From: Pristionchus mayeri
Lineage: Eukaryota > Nematoda > Chromadorea > Rhabditida > Neodiplogasteridae
Assembly (NCBI GenBank): GCA_036245805.1
Contig: BTRK01000005.1
Span: 10,044,001 to 10,108,000 of the forward strand
Direction of reading: 5' to 3'
DNA length: 64,000 bases
Below are positions 34,275 to 46,375 of this stretch, in pieces (positions within the stretch are counted from its first letter, which is position 1; every line of letters starts with the position of its first letter). The translations under genes were made by a program, and so were the position numbers. The notes beneath the pieces were generated by a model that was given only the letters and a program-made list of their open reading frames with translations, had not been told where the DNA came from and made no database searches.

Positions 34275-35750
34275 ATATAACACCGATCTCACGACTTGTT
34301 TGGATGCGATTAAGCTGCCTTTTCTGAAAAAAAATTACTCAAAATATTTATATTTGATCTCGTGGTTATATTGGGCTTCACTGGGCATACTTCTTCGCTT
34401 GTGTCCAATTCCCATCAATAGAAGCGGGAAAGTTTGTGAAAATAAAACAAAACAAATTTAATCTCTGCGAGACACATGTAACATGTGTGCTAGAATGTTT
34501 CAGAGAGGAGGAGGATGTAATGGATGGGCCTTCGACTAGTAAGAATTAGAAATAGAGCGGTGTGATCACTACCACCCAGAAGAGAGCGTGATCACTACCG
34601 CATTCCCCGACCCCATTCTGTAACATTGTTATTTAATTAAATATCGTAAAAATATAATTTAATTGCACGCTAGGGAAATTATGAAATAATTTAGTTCGCG
34701 TTTTGCAATAATTGTGTGCACGTTTGTGCGATTTACTACAGTATGCAGCGAGGTTTCGCTTTCCAAATTTTTTTCGCTCTAATTTTCAGTTCTTCTCTCG
34801 TTTTCCTCCGTTTTCCGTTGTTCTTCGTCGATGAAGTCGTTCCATTAACTCACATAGCAACTGAGCGGTCACCAATATACTCTCAGGTATTTTTTAACGC
34901 AGAATTTCAAGTGCATATGGCAACATAAATCAACGCCTCTCTCAATGTGATTGGACAGTGAGTTCTGGCATATGAAACAATTTCAATTGGTTCGCTTAGT
35001 CAGACTATTTTCTTCACTAATGGAGGTGCTGCGGTATTTGTAAATATACAATATTTAAAAATGTTGCGATAACTTCTTCACATCGATAATCTCCCCGTTT
35101 TTTCATGGCATACCCTCGAGAAAGCGGAGTGCTCCGCTGCCACTACGGCAAATGGTAAACGAAATTATGGTAAGATTCCACACTTATATATGTTTTTTTT
35201 ATTTCGATACATGATGCACAAAGGGAAGCAATTTCAGCAGTTTCTGCACCGTCGCTGCTGCCAATAGTGAGTATTTATTCCAGAAATTGGTATACCAATT
35301 GGAGAGTACTATAATCTTATCCCTTACTCACGGGTGTGTGTACCTTCGTGTGCCCAATGTTTTCATTAAATATTAGAACGCTGTTTGCTTTCAGTTCCTT
35401 TTTTTTCATAAAAGAGTTCAGTCTCGCCTTGATGGTAGTGGACGGAGTCTGCAGCAAGCCTTTTGACGCATGGCGGCTCTACAGCCGTCACAACGACAGT
35501 GAGTGTTTGCTATATGAGGCAGTCAAGGCATTCAAGTGTGTTGATGCTATTCCTTATGAAGAAGTAATATAACATCGATCTCACTTCTTATTTGGATGCG
35601 AATCTGCGATTGAGTTGAGGGTAGTTAAAAATTATACGGCTATTTTTTTCTTTTTAAAGTGTGTTTCACTGACCATACTACCACGCTTGTGTCCAATCCC
35701 CATTAATAATTATGTGTCATTAGGTGGAAATGACAAAACATAAAAACGTG
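34275..35750 (+). repeat. Diverged direct repeats within the left arm
   Basis: 34275-34460 and about 35570-35750 are diverged direct copies (both with gatctcac...ttggatgcga, then cttgtgtccaat and cccat). They enclose about 1.1 kb without a recognisable gene. They could be remnants of terminal repeats of a small element. The pair is mirrored in the right arm. Confidence 0.5.
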
Positions 35751-36570
35751 TTCATTATGAACGAAATAGTTTTTTTGTTAATATTTTGTTCCTAAATTCC
35801 ATCCATGAACTGGAAAATATTTTCCCGCAAAGTTATAAATTACATCTGAAACGTCTGAACATAGCCAATGCGTGTTTCATTCATTGGATCCGATAAAATG
35901 CAGCACTGTGAGAGTAAAATACGTGTTGTTCGCGGGATTTCTTTGACGAAGTATGTCAACAGAAGAGATGACCACCCGCTGCTGTAACTCCTTCGTCTAG
36001 ATGTCGGCGGCTTCTACAGGAATGGAACGGCGGCGACGAAGCTAGTTGATGTTTAAACCAAGATATTAAGTACATTGTTGTGAAAATGCAGCCAAATGCT
36101 TCAACAGCTCATTCTTTGATTCTGCTGGTGATCGTATTTTTTTCAAATCCTTTTCCTTTAGAAATGTTAGTGTAGCGCTGATGCAGCGAGTTTGTCTGAG
36201 CTGAAAACACTGACTATCTATATTCTCTGGGGGTGGACCCTTTCGCGTTTGCGAGAGGCTTTCTCGTGTATGGATCTCGGAGCAACTGTTTCTAGTATTT
36301 TCTTCCAATAAAACGCTGTTTTCTATATTATTTTAATGTCAGTTTTTTTTATATTTATCGAATTTCACGAAATGATATTCGGATAATTGGAAGTGTTTAA
36401 TATTTGTTTATATTTTTGGAAGATTGAGTGGAACTGTATTGGCTTTACCGGATCGAGGGAGCGTTGAAAATATAAACCTTCAGGGAGCGTTGAAAATAGA
36501 AACCCACGAGTACACTCCCCGCAAAAACTTTTGTTCATTTTTTTTCTAAGTAAAACTTTTTTGACCTTAA

Positions 36571-36806
36571 AGGAGGAGTAAATGCAATCGCCCGCCCGGT
36601 TGGAATATGTTTCACCTACGGACGCACTCTCTTCAAGTCGCGTGCTATCTCGCCCTCTTCTCTGAGCTTTCCCTTATCTGGCTCCCAGCGAACTACCTAT
36701 AACTCTGTTCGGAATGGAGATATCAATTTGAAAATTTCTTATCGTTGCGGAGCTCTAGGCAGTGCATATGATAGTTCAAAAATTGAATTTTGAGTTTACT
36801 CCTCCT
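36571..36806. mobile_element. T2/Kolobok-type MITE with TTAA duplication (left arm copy)
   Basis: The 236-bp insert starts AGGAGGAGTAAA and ends TTTACTCCTCCT, with TTAA on both sides (36567-36570 and 36807-36810). The termini fit TTAAAGGRR. It has no coding capacity. The mirror copy at 38075-38318 is 8 bp longer. Confidence 0.8.
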
Positions 36807-36989
36807 TTAAATTTTGCCGAGCATTATGAGGGTGCTTAAAGATCTCCTGCAGACAATTTTTTTTCGAATTCGCCCTATTTGCATGAACAGCAATATCCTA
36901 GCGCGCAATTTCAAACAGTGCACTGTATCATACTGTAGATCCTGAATCAAAGGGTTCTGGCCAAGGGAAGTATTTCACGGTCGTGGTCG

Positions 36990-37440
36990 ATAATTGTCTC
37001 ATGGTAGGTCATGACTAAGTACCGTACCCAATCGATCGTACAATACTCCCAGATTCCGTATACCCATACCGTAACCCAGAATATCGAGAACTAACTTTAT
37101 TTTCAAAAAAGTCAATATACCGTACTCAATCGATCATACAGTACCCATACCGTATCCCTGTGTACAGTACCCCCTGCTACAGTAATCAACACCACTGCGG
37201 TCAATCGTAAACTGACTTTTTTCAAAATGTTTTTTCATTGAGATCATTCTGGCTCTATACCGTACCCAAACGATAGTACAGTACCCGCAGATACCGTATA
37301 CCACTACCGTAACCCCGATTATCACAAACTAACTTATTTTTAAAAAGCCCTGGGACCGTGCCAATCGATTATACAGTACCCAACTAACTACCGTAACCCA
37401 GTTCCTTGGGTCAGATCCAGTTCCTTGGGTCAAACATTTT
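36990..37440. repeat. Degenerate tandem array of TACCGTACCC-like words
   Basis: About four degenerate units of 95-140 bp, each starting near ataccgtacccaatcgat and containing tacagtaccc and accgtaaccc, occupy the inner end of the left arm. The same array in inverse order is at about 37550-38000, so the palindrome centre is bracketed by it. Confidence 0.7.
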
Positions 37441-38074
37441 TGGAAAAATCCAAAATTGATCATAAAATGATTATGCATTAATCACATATACGGTAGGATA
37501 TTTTAAAATAATTTTAAAATCGATTTTGGATTTTTCCAAAAATGTTTGACCCAAGGAACTGGATCTGACCCAAGGAACTGGGTTACGGTAGTTAGTTGGG
37601 TACTGTATAATCGATTGGCACGGTCCCAGGGCTTTTTAAAAATAAGTTAGTTTGTGATAATCGGGGTTACGGTAGTGGTATACGGTATCTGCGGGTACTG
37701 TACTATCGTTTGGGTACGGTATAGAGCCAGAATGATCTCAATGAAAAAACATTTTGAAAAAAAGTCAGTTTGAAAGAAAGTCATTGACCGCAGTGGTGTT
37801 GATTACTGTAGCAGGGGGTACTGTACACAGGGATACGGTATGGGTACTGTATGATCGATTGAGTACGGTATATTGACTTTTTTGAAAATAAAGTTAGTTC
37901 TCGATATTCTGGGTTACGGTATGGGTATACGGAATCTGGGAGTATTGTACGATCGATTGGGTACGGTACTTAGTCATGACCTACCATGAGACAATTATCG
38001 ACCACGACCGTGAAATACTTCCCTTGGCCAGAACCCCTTGATTCAGGATCTACAGTATGCTCGGCAAAATTTAA

Positions 38075-38318
38075 AGGAGGAGTAAACTCAAAATTCAATT
38101 TTTGAACTATCATATGCACTGCCTAGAGCTCCGCAACGATAAGAAGCTCCGAAATTTTCAAATTGATATCTCCATTCCGAACAGAGTTATAGGTAGTTCG
38201 CTGGGAGCCAGATAAGGGAAAGCTCAGAGAAGAGGGCGAGATAGCACGCGACTTGAAGAGAGTGCGTCCGTAGGTGAAACATATTCCAACCGGGCGGGCG
38301 ATTGCATTTACTCCTCCT
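38075..38318. mobile_element. T2/Kolobok-type MITE (right arm copy)
   Basis: Mirror copy of 36571-36806, with TTAA at 38071-38074 and 38319-38322. It contains an extra 8 bp (gaagctcc) relative to the left copy, a useful marker that the two arms are different loci. Confidence 0.8.
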
Positions 38319-41188
38319 TTAAGGTCAAAAAAGTTTTACTTAGAAAAAAAATGAACAAAAGTTTTTGCGGGGAGTGTACTCGTGGGTTTCTATTTTCAAC
38401 GCTCCCTGAAGGTTTATATTTTCAACGCTCCCTCGATCCGGTAAAGCCAATACAGTTCCACTCAATCTTCCAAAAATATAAACAAATATTAAACACTTCC
38501 AATTATCCGAATATCAATATCATTTCGTGAAATTCGATAAATATAAAAAAAACTGACATTAAAATAATATAGAAAACAGCGTTTTATTGGAAGAAAATAC
38601 TAGAAACAGTTGCTCCGAGATCCATACACGAGAAAGCCTCTCGCAAACGCGAAAGGGTCCACCCCCAGAGAATATAGATAGTCAGTGTTTTCAGCTCAGA
38701 CAAACTCGCTGCATCAGCGCTACACTAACATTTCTAAAGGAAAAGGATTTGAAAAAAATACGATCACCAGCAGAATCAAAGAATGAGCTGTTGAAGCATT
38801 TGGCTGCATTTTCACAACAATGTACTTAATATCTTGGTTTAAACATCAACTAGCTTCGTCGCCGACGTTCCATTCCTGTAGAAGCCGCCGACATCTAGAC
38901 GAAGGAGTTACAGCAGCGGGTGGTCATCTCTTCTGTTGACATACTTCGTCAAAGAAATCCCGCGAACAACACGTATTTTACTCTCACAGTGCTGCATTTT
39001 ATCGGATCCAATGAATGAAACACGCATTGGCTATGTTCAGACGTTTCAGATGTAATTTATAACTTTGCGGGAAAATATTTTCCAGTTCATGGATGGAATT
39101 TAGGAACAAAATATTAACAAAAAAACTATTTCGTTCATAATGAACACGTTTTTATGTTTTGTCATTTCCACCTAATGACACATAATTATTAATGGGGATT
39201 GGACACAAGCGTGGTAGTATGGTCAGTGAAACACACTTTAAAAAGAAAAAAATAGCCGTATAATTTTTAACTACCCTCAACTCAATCGCAGATTCGCATC
39301 CAAATAAGAAGTGAGATCGATGTTATATTACTTCTTCATAAGGAATAGCATCAACACACTTGAATGCCTTGACTGCCTCATATAGCAAACACTCACTGTC
39401 GTTGTGACGGCTGTAGAGCCGCCATGCGTCAAAAGGCTTGCTGCAGACTCCGTCCACTACCATCAAGGCGAGACTGAACTCTTTTATGAAAAAAAAGGAA
39501 CTGAAAGCAAACAGCGTTCTAATATTTAATGAAAACATTGGGCACACGAAGGTACACACACCCGTGAGTAAGGGATAAGATTATAGTACTCTCCAATTGG
39601 TATACCAATTTCTGGAATAAATACTCACTATTGGCAGCAGCGACGGTGCAGAAACTGCTGAAATTGCTTCCCTTTGTGCATCATGTATCGAAATAAAAAA
39701 AACATATATAAGTGTGGAATCTTACCATAATTTCGTTTACCATTTGCCGTAGTGGCAGCGGAGCACTCCGCTTTCTCGAGGGTATGCCATGAAAAAACGG
39801 GGAGATTATCGATGTGAAGAAGTTATCGCAACATTTTTAAATATTGTATATTTACAAATACCGCAGCACCTCCATTAGTGAAGAAAATAGTCTGACTAAG
39901 CGAACCAATTGAAATTGTTTCATATGCCAGAACTCACTGTCCAATCACATTGAGAGAGGCGTTGATTTATGTTGCCATATGCACTTGAAATTCTGCGTTA
40001 AAAAATACCTGAGAGTATATTGGTGACCGCTCAGTTGCTATGTGAGTTAATGGAACGACTTCATCGACGAAGAACAACGGAAAACGGAGGAAAACGAGAG
40101 AAGAACTGAAAATTAGAGCGAAAAAAATTTGGAAAGCGAAACCTCGCTGCATACTGTAGTAAATCGCACAAACGTGCACACAATTATTGCAAAACGCGAA
40201 CTAAATTATTTCATAATTTCCCTAGCGTGCAATTAAATTATATTTTTACGATATTTAATTAAATAACAATGTTACAGAATGGGGTCGGGGAATGCGGTAG
40301 TGATCACGCTCTCTTCTGGGTGGTAGTGATCACACCGCTCTATTTCTAATTCTTACTAGTCGAAGGCCCATCCATTACAGTCCGGTCAGATCCCTACATG
40401 AAAACGGGACACCCCGGGTGTCCCCGGGTGTCCCCCCGTGTCCCCCCGCCATTTTTCGGCTCGGGCAGAGAAAGAACTAATTCGAATTTTCGGTTTTCAG
40501 ACGCAGGGGGTCCTTCCCGATCGATTGGCATACAATTCATAAATTCATAAATTTGCTATTTATCGTAATTTAATTTTGAAACTAAAGATAATTAATTTGA
40601 CACACCCGGAACTACAGTAGTTAATTTGATATTCACCGGTCCGGCTCTGAGACTCGATTTCTGCGAGCTTACAGTTTGCTGCCACGTTTTCGTTCGTTTT
40701 TGCTTTCAAATTAGCTAATTTTGTATTTCAAACCCTTCGCCTGATTGAATACGTTGATTCTAGAGCGGTTACAGCCTCTCGTCCATTATCGGTAGCCCTG
40801 TTTTGGAAATGCTTGATTTTCTGCTCATTTTCTATGGATTCTAGTCACTTTTCCTTCGATTTTAGAGCTTCTTTTGTTATAAATTTAGGCTTATTATTGT
40901 TTCTGCAGGTCGCCCTTACTGCGACACGCCCCTGGAGTCTGGGGCGTCATGAGCGACTCTTCTCTGCTAGTCAGGTCCGACTTTTTTCCATTTTCATTTC
41001 TATTTTCTATGCGGTGTCGGCTTGTGGTTTCCTTTTTTAAGGACCTCTGCTTGCATCACAAGGGAAGGAACAAGAATTTATATACAACGATGCATCAACG
41101 GAAACTTCTTAACGGTCAGGTATTTTTGTATTTACAAAGTGATGGGGTAAACTTCTGAATTAGGCTAGTATCAACAACAAATTAATAG

Positions 41189-42572
41189 CTACTGGAGGTT
41201 ATGATCTTTCGATTTATCTACAATGGGGCCTCCACCGCACCCATAAACTAACTGAACATTCTCTTTTACGTGATTAATATATTTGATGCATTTCTCCTTA
41301 GTCAGTTGGAACTCCCAGTAGTGAAGGATGGCTTCCTTTAGCTCCTCTAGAGTAGTTGGCTTGCGGTTGATTCGAATCCACTCCTTCATGTCCCTCCATA
41401 CAAACTCGATTGGGTTTATGTCGGGGGAGGAAGGAGGCCACGGGGACACGGTGACTCCCCACTCATCCATTTTCTTCATGGTCGATCGGGCGGTGTGCGC
41501 CGAAGCGCCATCCTGCTGGAAGATGGCTGCACCACGACCGATCCATCCATCGAGGAAGGGAAGAAGGTATTCCTCGAGAATTCCTTGATACGCCTCTGCT
41601 CCGAGAGTCTTTCCTTGATTTAGGAAACAAAGCGGTCCATGACCATCGAACGTAATTGCGGCCCAAACTTGGACCTGAACGACAACCTTGCTTTTGTCAT
41701 GAGAACTAAAATACTTTAACTGGGAATTTTTTGGTCATCTGAAATCGGTCCTTATCGTAGTCACTTTCAACAGTGACCCATCCTGCGTTACCGCCTAGCT
41801 GAACGATAGACTCATCCGACCAAACCTGAAGTCACCGAGTCAATTCTCAACCATTGCTAATTATTTATTACCCAATGTTGAAACGTTTCTTCATTATGCA
41901 CCAGATCAAAAACGAAATTAAATCTCTCCATCCTTTGGGTTGGATTGATAAACGGAACCTTGCTGAAATAGCTCACTTAAATTGCGTAGAATATTTATAA
42001 AACGCACATGATAGGAACAGTTTTAAGATGCATCATTTTTTTCAGTTCTCGGACGATTCCTCTCTTCACGGCGACGCCGAATCGAGAAGATAGAAGGGAG
42101 ACAATCTATTTGAGTCATTTATTTGTGTTGCGAGCCACTATTTTCTGTTGAAATAGTCCGATATCTTGAATAATTTACTCTTTTTTCACTTGTTCAAGAT
42201 ACTTCTTTCGAGAAAATAGTGGCTTAATCTTTGCGAATTGTAAAATATTTCCACCATTTGTTCGGAGCGCCTCTTGTCCTCCATGTACAATGTTTTGACC
42301 ATTACTCCAACATCTTGTGTTGTGTCTCCGAGAACGTAGGAACTGTTTAGCAAAAGTTTTAGGTAATAGTGATCGTGTAGGAACTAAATTGTGTACCTAT
42401 ACTTTTTCTTCGCAATTGTCTTCTCGAGCTCCTTGTAGTATCTTAGCACGGATGGATAAGACACATTAATTTTCTTCACATTTCTCAAATGGATAAAGGC
42501 TTGATGTGCGGATTGGCCTAGATTTTTCTGCAGTCGAAGCTCTACCTGAGCATGCTCAGAGAGTCGAGTCAT
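41189..42572 (-). CDS. Tc1-like DD34E transposase, intron-containing
   Basis: The last exons are clear: 41962-41872 (PFINPTQRMERFNFVFDLVH and on to FQHW), 41825-41715 (VWSDESIVQLGGNAGW, first catalytic D) and 41674-41189 (VQVWAAITFDGHGPL, FQQDGASAHTA with the second D, SPDINPIEFVW with E, 34 residues between them). GT-AG introns of 46 and 40 nt join them in phase. Upstream, a segment with FGVAVKRGIVRELKK near 42050-42090 and a 42384-42572 exon with SAHQAFIHLRNVKKINVSYP are probably parts of the DNA-binding region; their splicing is not resolved. No stop breaks the three catalytic exons, so the gene may be active. Confidence 0.85.
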
Positions 42573-42828
42573 CTGAAAGTGAATAAAGCAAGTGAAAATA
42601 GGGAAAACGGATTACCGTCACGGTGCGATGGCTGCGAAGAAAATCAATGAAAATATAAATAGAACAAAAGCATGGGATGCTACGCACTTATTCCGCAGAT
42701 ATTTCACAATTCAGACCACACACGGTGCAGTTTTTTATTTTGTTCAAATGTATTTTGCACAATTCGATCATGGTTGTTGTGAATCTGTTGCTCTTATTCC
42801 CGTTGATGTATTCCTTTATTCATCAGAT

Positions 42829-44138
42829 GGCATTCGTGTTGGGTAAATGTCTCACTGTCGAGAGATTCGACATCTTTCCATCGAGAATGGTCACAAAGGG
42901 AAAGAAGAAGATGGAAGAGATCGTCACATACAGAATGGATGGGGGAGTGGAAGTGGAGAGAGTCATCTACCACATGGGAACAAAAGGGCAATGTAGAGCA
43001 GCCATGAAGAGAATCACCAATCGTTAGTTTGATCCAACCTCGATTAATCTTCCGGAATTTAGTTGCTGGAAATGAAGACGAAGAGGAGGATGAGGGTGGC
43101 ATTGACATGGAGATGGAGCAGATCGAGGAATACATGAAGATGGGAAGGGGGATGAGAGAGAAAAGTAAAGTCCACAGGAACATACCAACGGTGTTGCTTG
43201 TTCATAGGAGCACCATTCGAGCTGAGAGTGAAGGAAGAGCCATTGGACGAACAATCTTCGAGCAAGGCCACCGCTCGCATTCCTACTCATCCCAGTATTT
43301 TACATTTCTACTCATAAATATCCGCTTACAGAGGGAATTCTAGATAAAAAGACTATCGCATCCAATAGGAGGAATAGTGTGCCCCCTATGAAATTATCGG
43401 CACCAGCCCTTCCTACTCCAATAACACAACAGAGGTGAATCGGAAACAGTTAAGATAATTAATAAAAATAGCGTTTTATCCGCACCATAGTACAACACAA
43501 TCGATTGTAGAAAGGGATTCCTCCCTCACTTCTCCTCTCCTCTCTCTGTGGTCTCTCCGATCGTGCAGCCAACTGCAATTCCTTCCGCTTTGCATATTGA
43601 GGTTTATAAACCAATGAATAAGTTCAGGATATAAATTTAGCTACGGGATTTGCTCAATAAAGTGATCAAGAAACAGGAGGACCAGGATCAATTGATGAAG
43701 ACTATCTATGATAATATGGCAGTGAAGACACCGTCTTCATGTAAGTAATCGTTTTAGAATCCAGATTCATATGAATTGTAAAAGCTATCAAAACTATAGA
43801 CAACGGACCTGAGTTCATGGCAGCAGAGGAAGTCAATCAATTGGCTGAGTCCAATCCCTCTGATTCCTCCTTCATTCGTGTCCTACTTGATACCGTTTGC
43901 CTTCCGAGTGAGACTGGAAAGAAGGTGCAGGAAAGGGATCGCATGAGGACTCGATTCGCTCAAGAAGTCGGCAGATTTGTCTTACATTTTTAGTTTACAT
44001 TTTTAGCAATACCGTAAACTTCGCCATCCTACTAACCCGAGACAGTGCACTACCGACTGGAATAGATTCGTGTCCAGGTTCGTTATGCTGACTCAAAAGG
44101 TTATTACAAAAGAGGATGCTAAGGTACAACTACAATAA
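42829..44138 (+). CDS. Unrecognised second gene of the Tc1-like element
   Basis: Several coding-like exons lie in order. From an ATG at 42829 just after a catcag acceptor runs a basic segment (PSRMVTKGKKKMEEIVTYRM). It is joined in phase across a 41-nt intron (about 43024-43064) to a strongly acidic segment (NEDEEEDEGGIDMEMEQIEE). Further open segments are at about 43340-43434 (LDKKTIASNRRNSVPPMKL), 43640-43740 (LLNKVIKKQEDQDQLMKTIY) and 43803-44138 (FMAAEEVNQLAESNP and RVLLDTVCLPSETGKKVQER, then LRHPTNPRQCTTDWNRF), ending in TAA. Exact joins between the later segments are unresolved. I recognise no family. The charged composition and a trailing W/C-containing segment suggest a DNA- or chromatin-associated protein, but that is a guess. 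Confidence 0.5.
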
Positions 44139-45326
44139 TCTGACAAGAAGAGTTCAATCTTCAACATACACTTTCCCTCAAAACGAAGACTCTTCTAACA
44201 ATTCAATGGTTAACGATGAATAACACGTTAACTCCATTTCTGAAGTTATTCCCCGTTAAATTATACAAATTTACAATAATAGAAGTTCTTTGAAACTAGC
44301 CTAAATCAGAAGTTTACCCCATCACTTTGTAAATACAAAAATACCTGACCGTTAAGAAGTTTCCGTTGATGCATCGTTGTATATAAATTCTTGTTCCTTC
44401 CCTTGTGATGCAAGCAGAGGTCCTTAAAAAAGGAAACCACAAGCCGACACCGCATAGAAAATAGAAAAGAAAATGGAAAAAAGTCGGACCTGACTAGCAG
44501 AGAAGAGTCGCTCATGACGCCCCAGACTCCAGGGGCGTGTCGCAGTAAGGGCGACCTGCAGAAACAATAATAAGCCTAAATTTATAACAAAAGAAGCTCT
44601 AAAATCGAAGGAAAAGTGACTAGAATCCATAGAAAATGAGCAGAAAATCAAGCATTTCCAAAACAGGGCTACCGATAATGGACGAGAGGCTGTAACCGCT
44701 CTAGAATCAACGTATTCAATCAGGCGAAGGGTTTGAAATACAAAATTAGCTAATTTGAAAGCAAAAACGAACGAAAACGTGGCAGCAAACTGCAAGCTCG
44801 CAGAAATCGAGTCTCAGAGCCGGACCGGTGAATATCAAATTAACTACTGTAGTTCCGGGTGTGTCAAATTAATTATCTTTAGTTTCAAAATTAAATTACG
44901 ATAAATAGCAAATTTATGAATTTATGAATTGTATGCCAATCGATCGGGAAGGACCCCCTGCGTCTGAAAACCGAAAATTCGAATTAGTTCTTTCTCTGCC
45001 CGAGCCGAAAAATGGCGGGGGGACACGGGGGGACACCCGGGGACACCCGGGGTGTCCCGTTTTCATGTAGGGATCTGACCGGACTGTACATCCTCCTCCT
45101 CTCTGAAACATTCTAGCACACATGTTACATGTGTCTCGCAGAGATTAAATTTGTTTTGTTTTATTTTCACAAACTTTCCCGCTTCTATTGATGGGAATTG
45201 GACACAAGCGAAGAAGTATGCCCAGTGAAGCCCAATATAACCACGAGATCAAATATAAATATTTTGAGTAATTTTTTTTCAGAAAAGGCAGCTTAATCGC
45301 ATCCAAACAAGTCGTGAGATCGGTGT

Positions 45327-46373
45327 TATATGAGGCTGGTCGTCTAAGAATCGGACAATCGGTTGTAGAGGCTGGCACAGTGAAATTTCAAAAACTTGTA
45401 GAGAGGGGTTCTCGAGGGTGCCAAACATCATGGTGCACTTCATTTTCCACCAATATGACTGGTGCAGCGGGGCTGCATGTCATCATTTTCGCTCTCTTTT
45501 TCGTTTTTTCGCCATAACTCCGAAACCAATCAAGTAATTTGCATGAAAATTGTAAACAAGACCTAACGTAGCAAGTAGAATCCAATGATGTAAGTTATAT
45601 TGTCTCATTATTATCTCAAAATTTATGAAAATTGCGTTCTCGAATACCAGAGAAGTGCAAGGTTAGATATGTACATGGGTGGATGCGCATTGTTCGCACG
45701 ATCATATGCTATGTAAGGGATTCGGAAGTGACTATTTTTTGCTACAAGCAATTTTCCATCGAATATTGGCCTCCCATCCTCCCTTTCACTTGTTCAGAAA
45801 ATGAAGTGACCGAAAATGAATTGAGTTTCACTGAGTGTATAACTCGTACTTCGTTCCTGTGAAAACATAAATTACATATAATCAGTGAAACTCAATTCAT
45901 TTTCGGTCACTTCATTCTGCGAACAAGTGAAAGGGAGGATTGGTGACCAATATTCGATGGAAAACTGCTTGTAGCAAAAAATAGTCACTTCAGAATCCCC
46001 CACATAGCATACGAAAAGTGATCGTGCGAACGCGCATCCGCCCATGTAAATATCTAACCTTGCACTTCTCTGGTATTCGAGAACGTAACTAAATTTTGAG
46101 ATAACAATGAGGTGATATAACTTACAGTATTGAATTCTACTTGCTCCATTAAGTATTTTCTCCAATTTTCATGCAAATTACTTGATTGGTTTCGGAGTTA
46201 TTACCAAAAAACGAAAAAGAGCGCGAAAATGATGACGTGCAGCCCGGCTGTACAAGTCAGATTGGTGGAAAATGAAGTAGACCATGATGATTAGCACCCT
46301 CGAGAACCCCTCTCCACAAGTTTTTGAAATTTCGCTGTGCCAGACAGTTTCCGATTCTTAGGCGACCAGCATG
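45327..46373. repeat. Foldback element at the right edge of palindrome 1
   Basis: 45327-45860 pairs with 45870-46373 around a short loop near 45865. Its left 260 bp are the outer end of palindrome 1's right arm and so occur a third time at 34022-34285. The third copy (46130-46373) is more diverged than the first two. Palindrome 1 therefore ends inside this element. Confidence 0.75.
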
Positions 46374-46375
46374 GT

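Larger units (their letters stand above)
40378..45086. mobile_element. Complete Tc1-like transposon with 792-bp inverted repeats and two genes
   Basis: The element starts CAGTCCGGTCAGATCCCTAC and ends with its complement; TA stands on both sides (40376-40377, 45087-45088). The uninterrupted target is visible in the mirror arm near 34515-34525 (gaggatgtaatggat). The terminal inverted repeats are 40378-41169 and 44295-45086, equal in length and nearly identical. The 3.1-kb unique interior encodes a DD34E transposase on the minus strand (41189-42572) and a spliced, convergent second gene on the plus strand (about 42829-44138). Near each tip is a run of GGGGACACCC-type repeats. Most Tc1-like elements are 1.3-2.5 kb with one gene, so this one is unusually large. 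Confidence 0.9.
34022..45584. repeat. Giant palindrome 1, arms about 3.4 kb
   Basis: The left arm 34022 to about 37455 is repeated in inverse order from about 37530 to 45584, once the Tc1-like element at 40378-45086 is removed. The spacer is under 80 bp. Arms are very similar: short frames of 80, 78 and 70 codons are identical in both. They also have clear differences: a segment of about 115 bp near 36825-36940 is absent from the right arm, an 8-bp indel lies in the MITE, and a small indel lies near 37205/37770. No host gene is recognised in the arms. Confidence 0.85.

Noticed and set aside
36990..37440. CRISPR-like or telomeric array
   Set aside because: The units are degenerate, of unequal length and without constant repeats and unique spacers; the host is eukaryotic and the words are not a telomere repeat.
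35336..39559. Identical short frames in both arms of palindrome 1 taken as conserved proteins
   Set aside because: Their identity is explained by the recent duplication of the DNA, including non-coding parts, and gives no evidence of coding selection.
40813..41040. Hydrophobic 75-codon frame in the Tc1-like inverted repeat (also in the other repeat)
   Set aside because: It is present twice only because the inverted repeat is present twice, and the copies differ in start and length.
43803..44138. BEN-domain assignment for the last exons of the second gene in the Tc1-like element
   Set aside because: A vague resemblance in spacing of hydrophobic and Trp residues was noticed, but no diagnostic motif could be confirmed by eye.
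34022..45584. Palindrome 1 as one transposon with very long inverted repeats, such as a Polinton
   Set aside because: No polymerase, integrase, ATPase or capsid-like frame is present, no target duplication is visible, and the right border falls inside another repeat.
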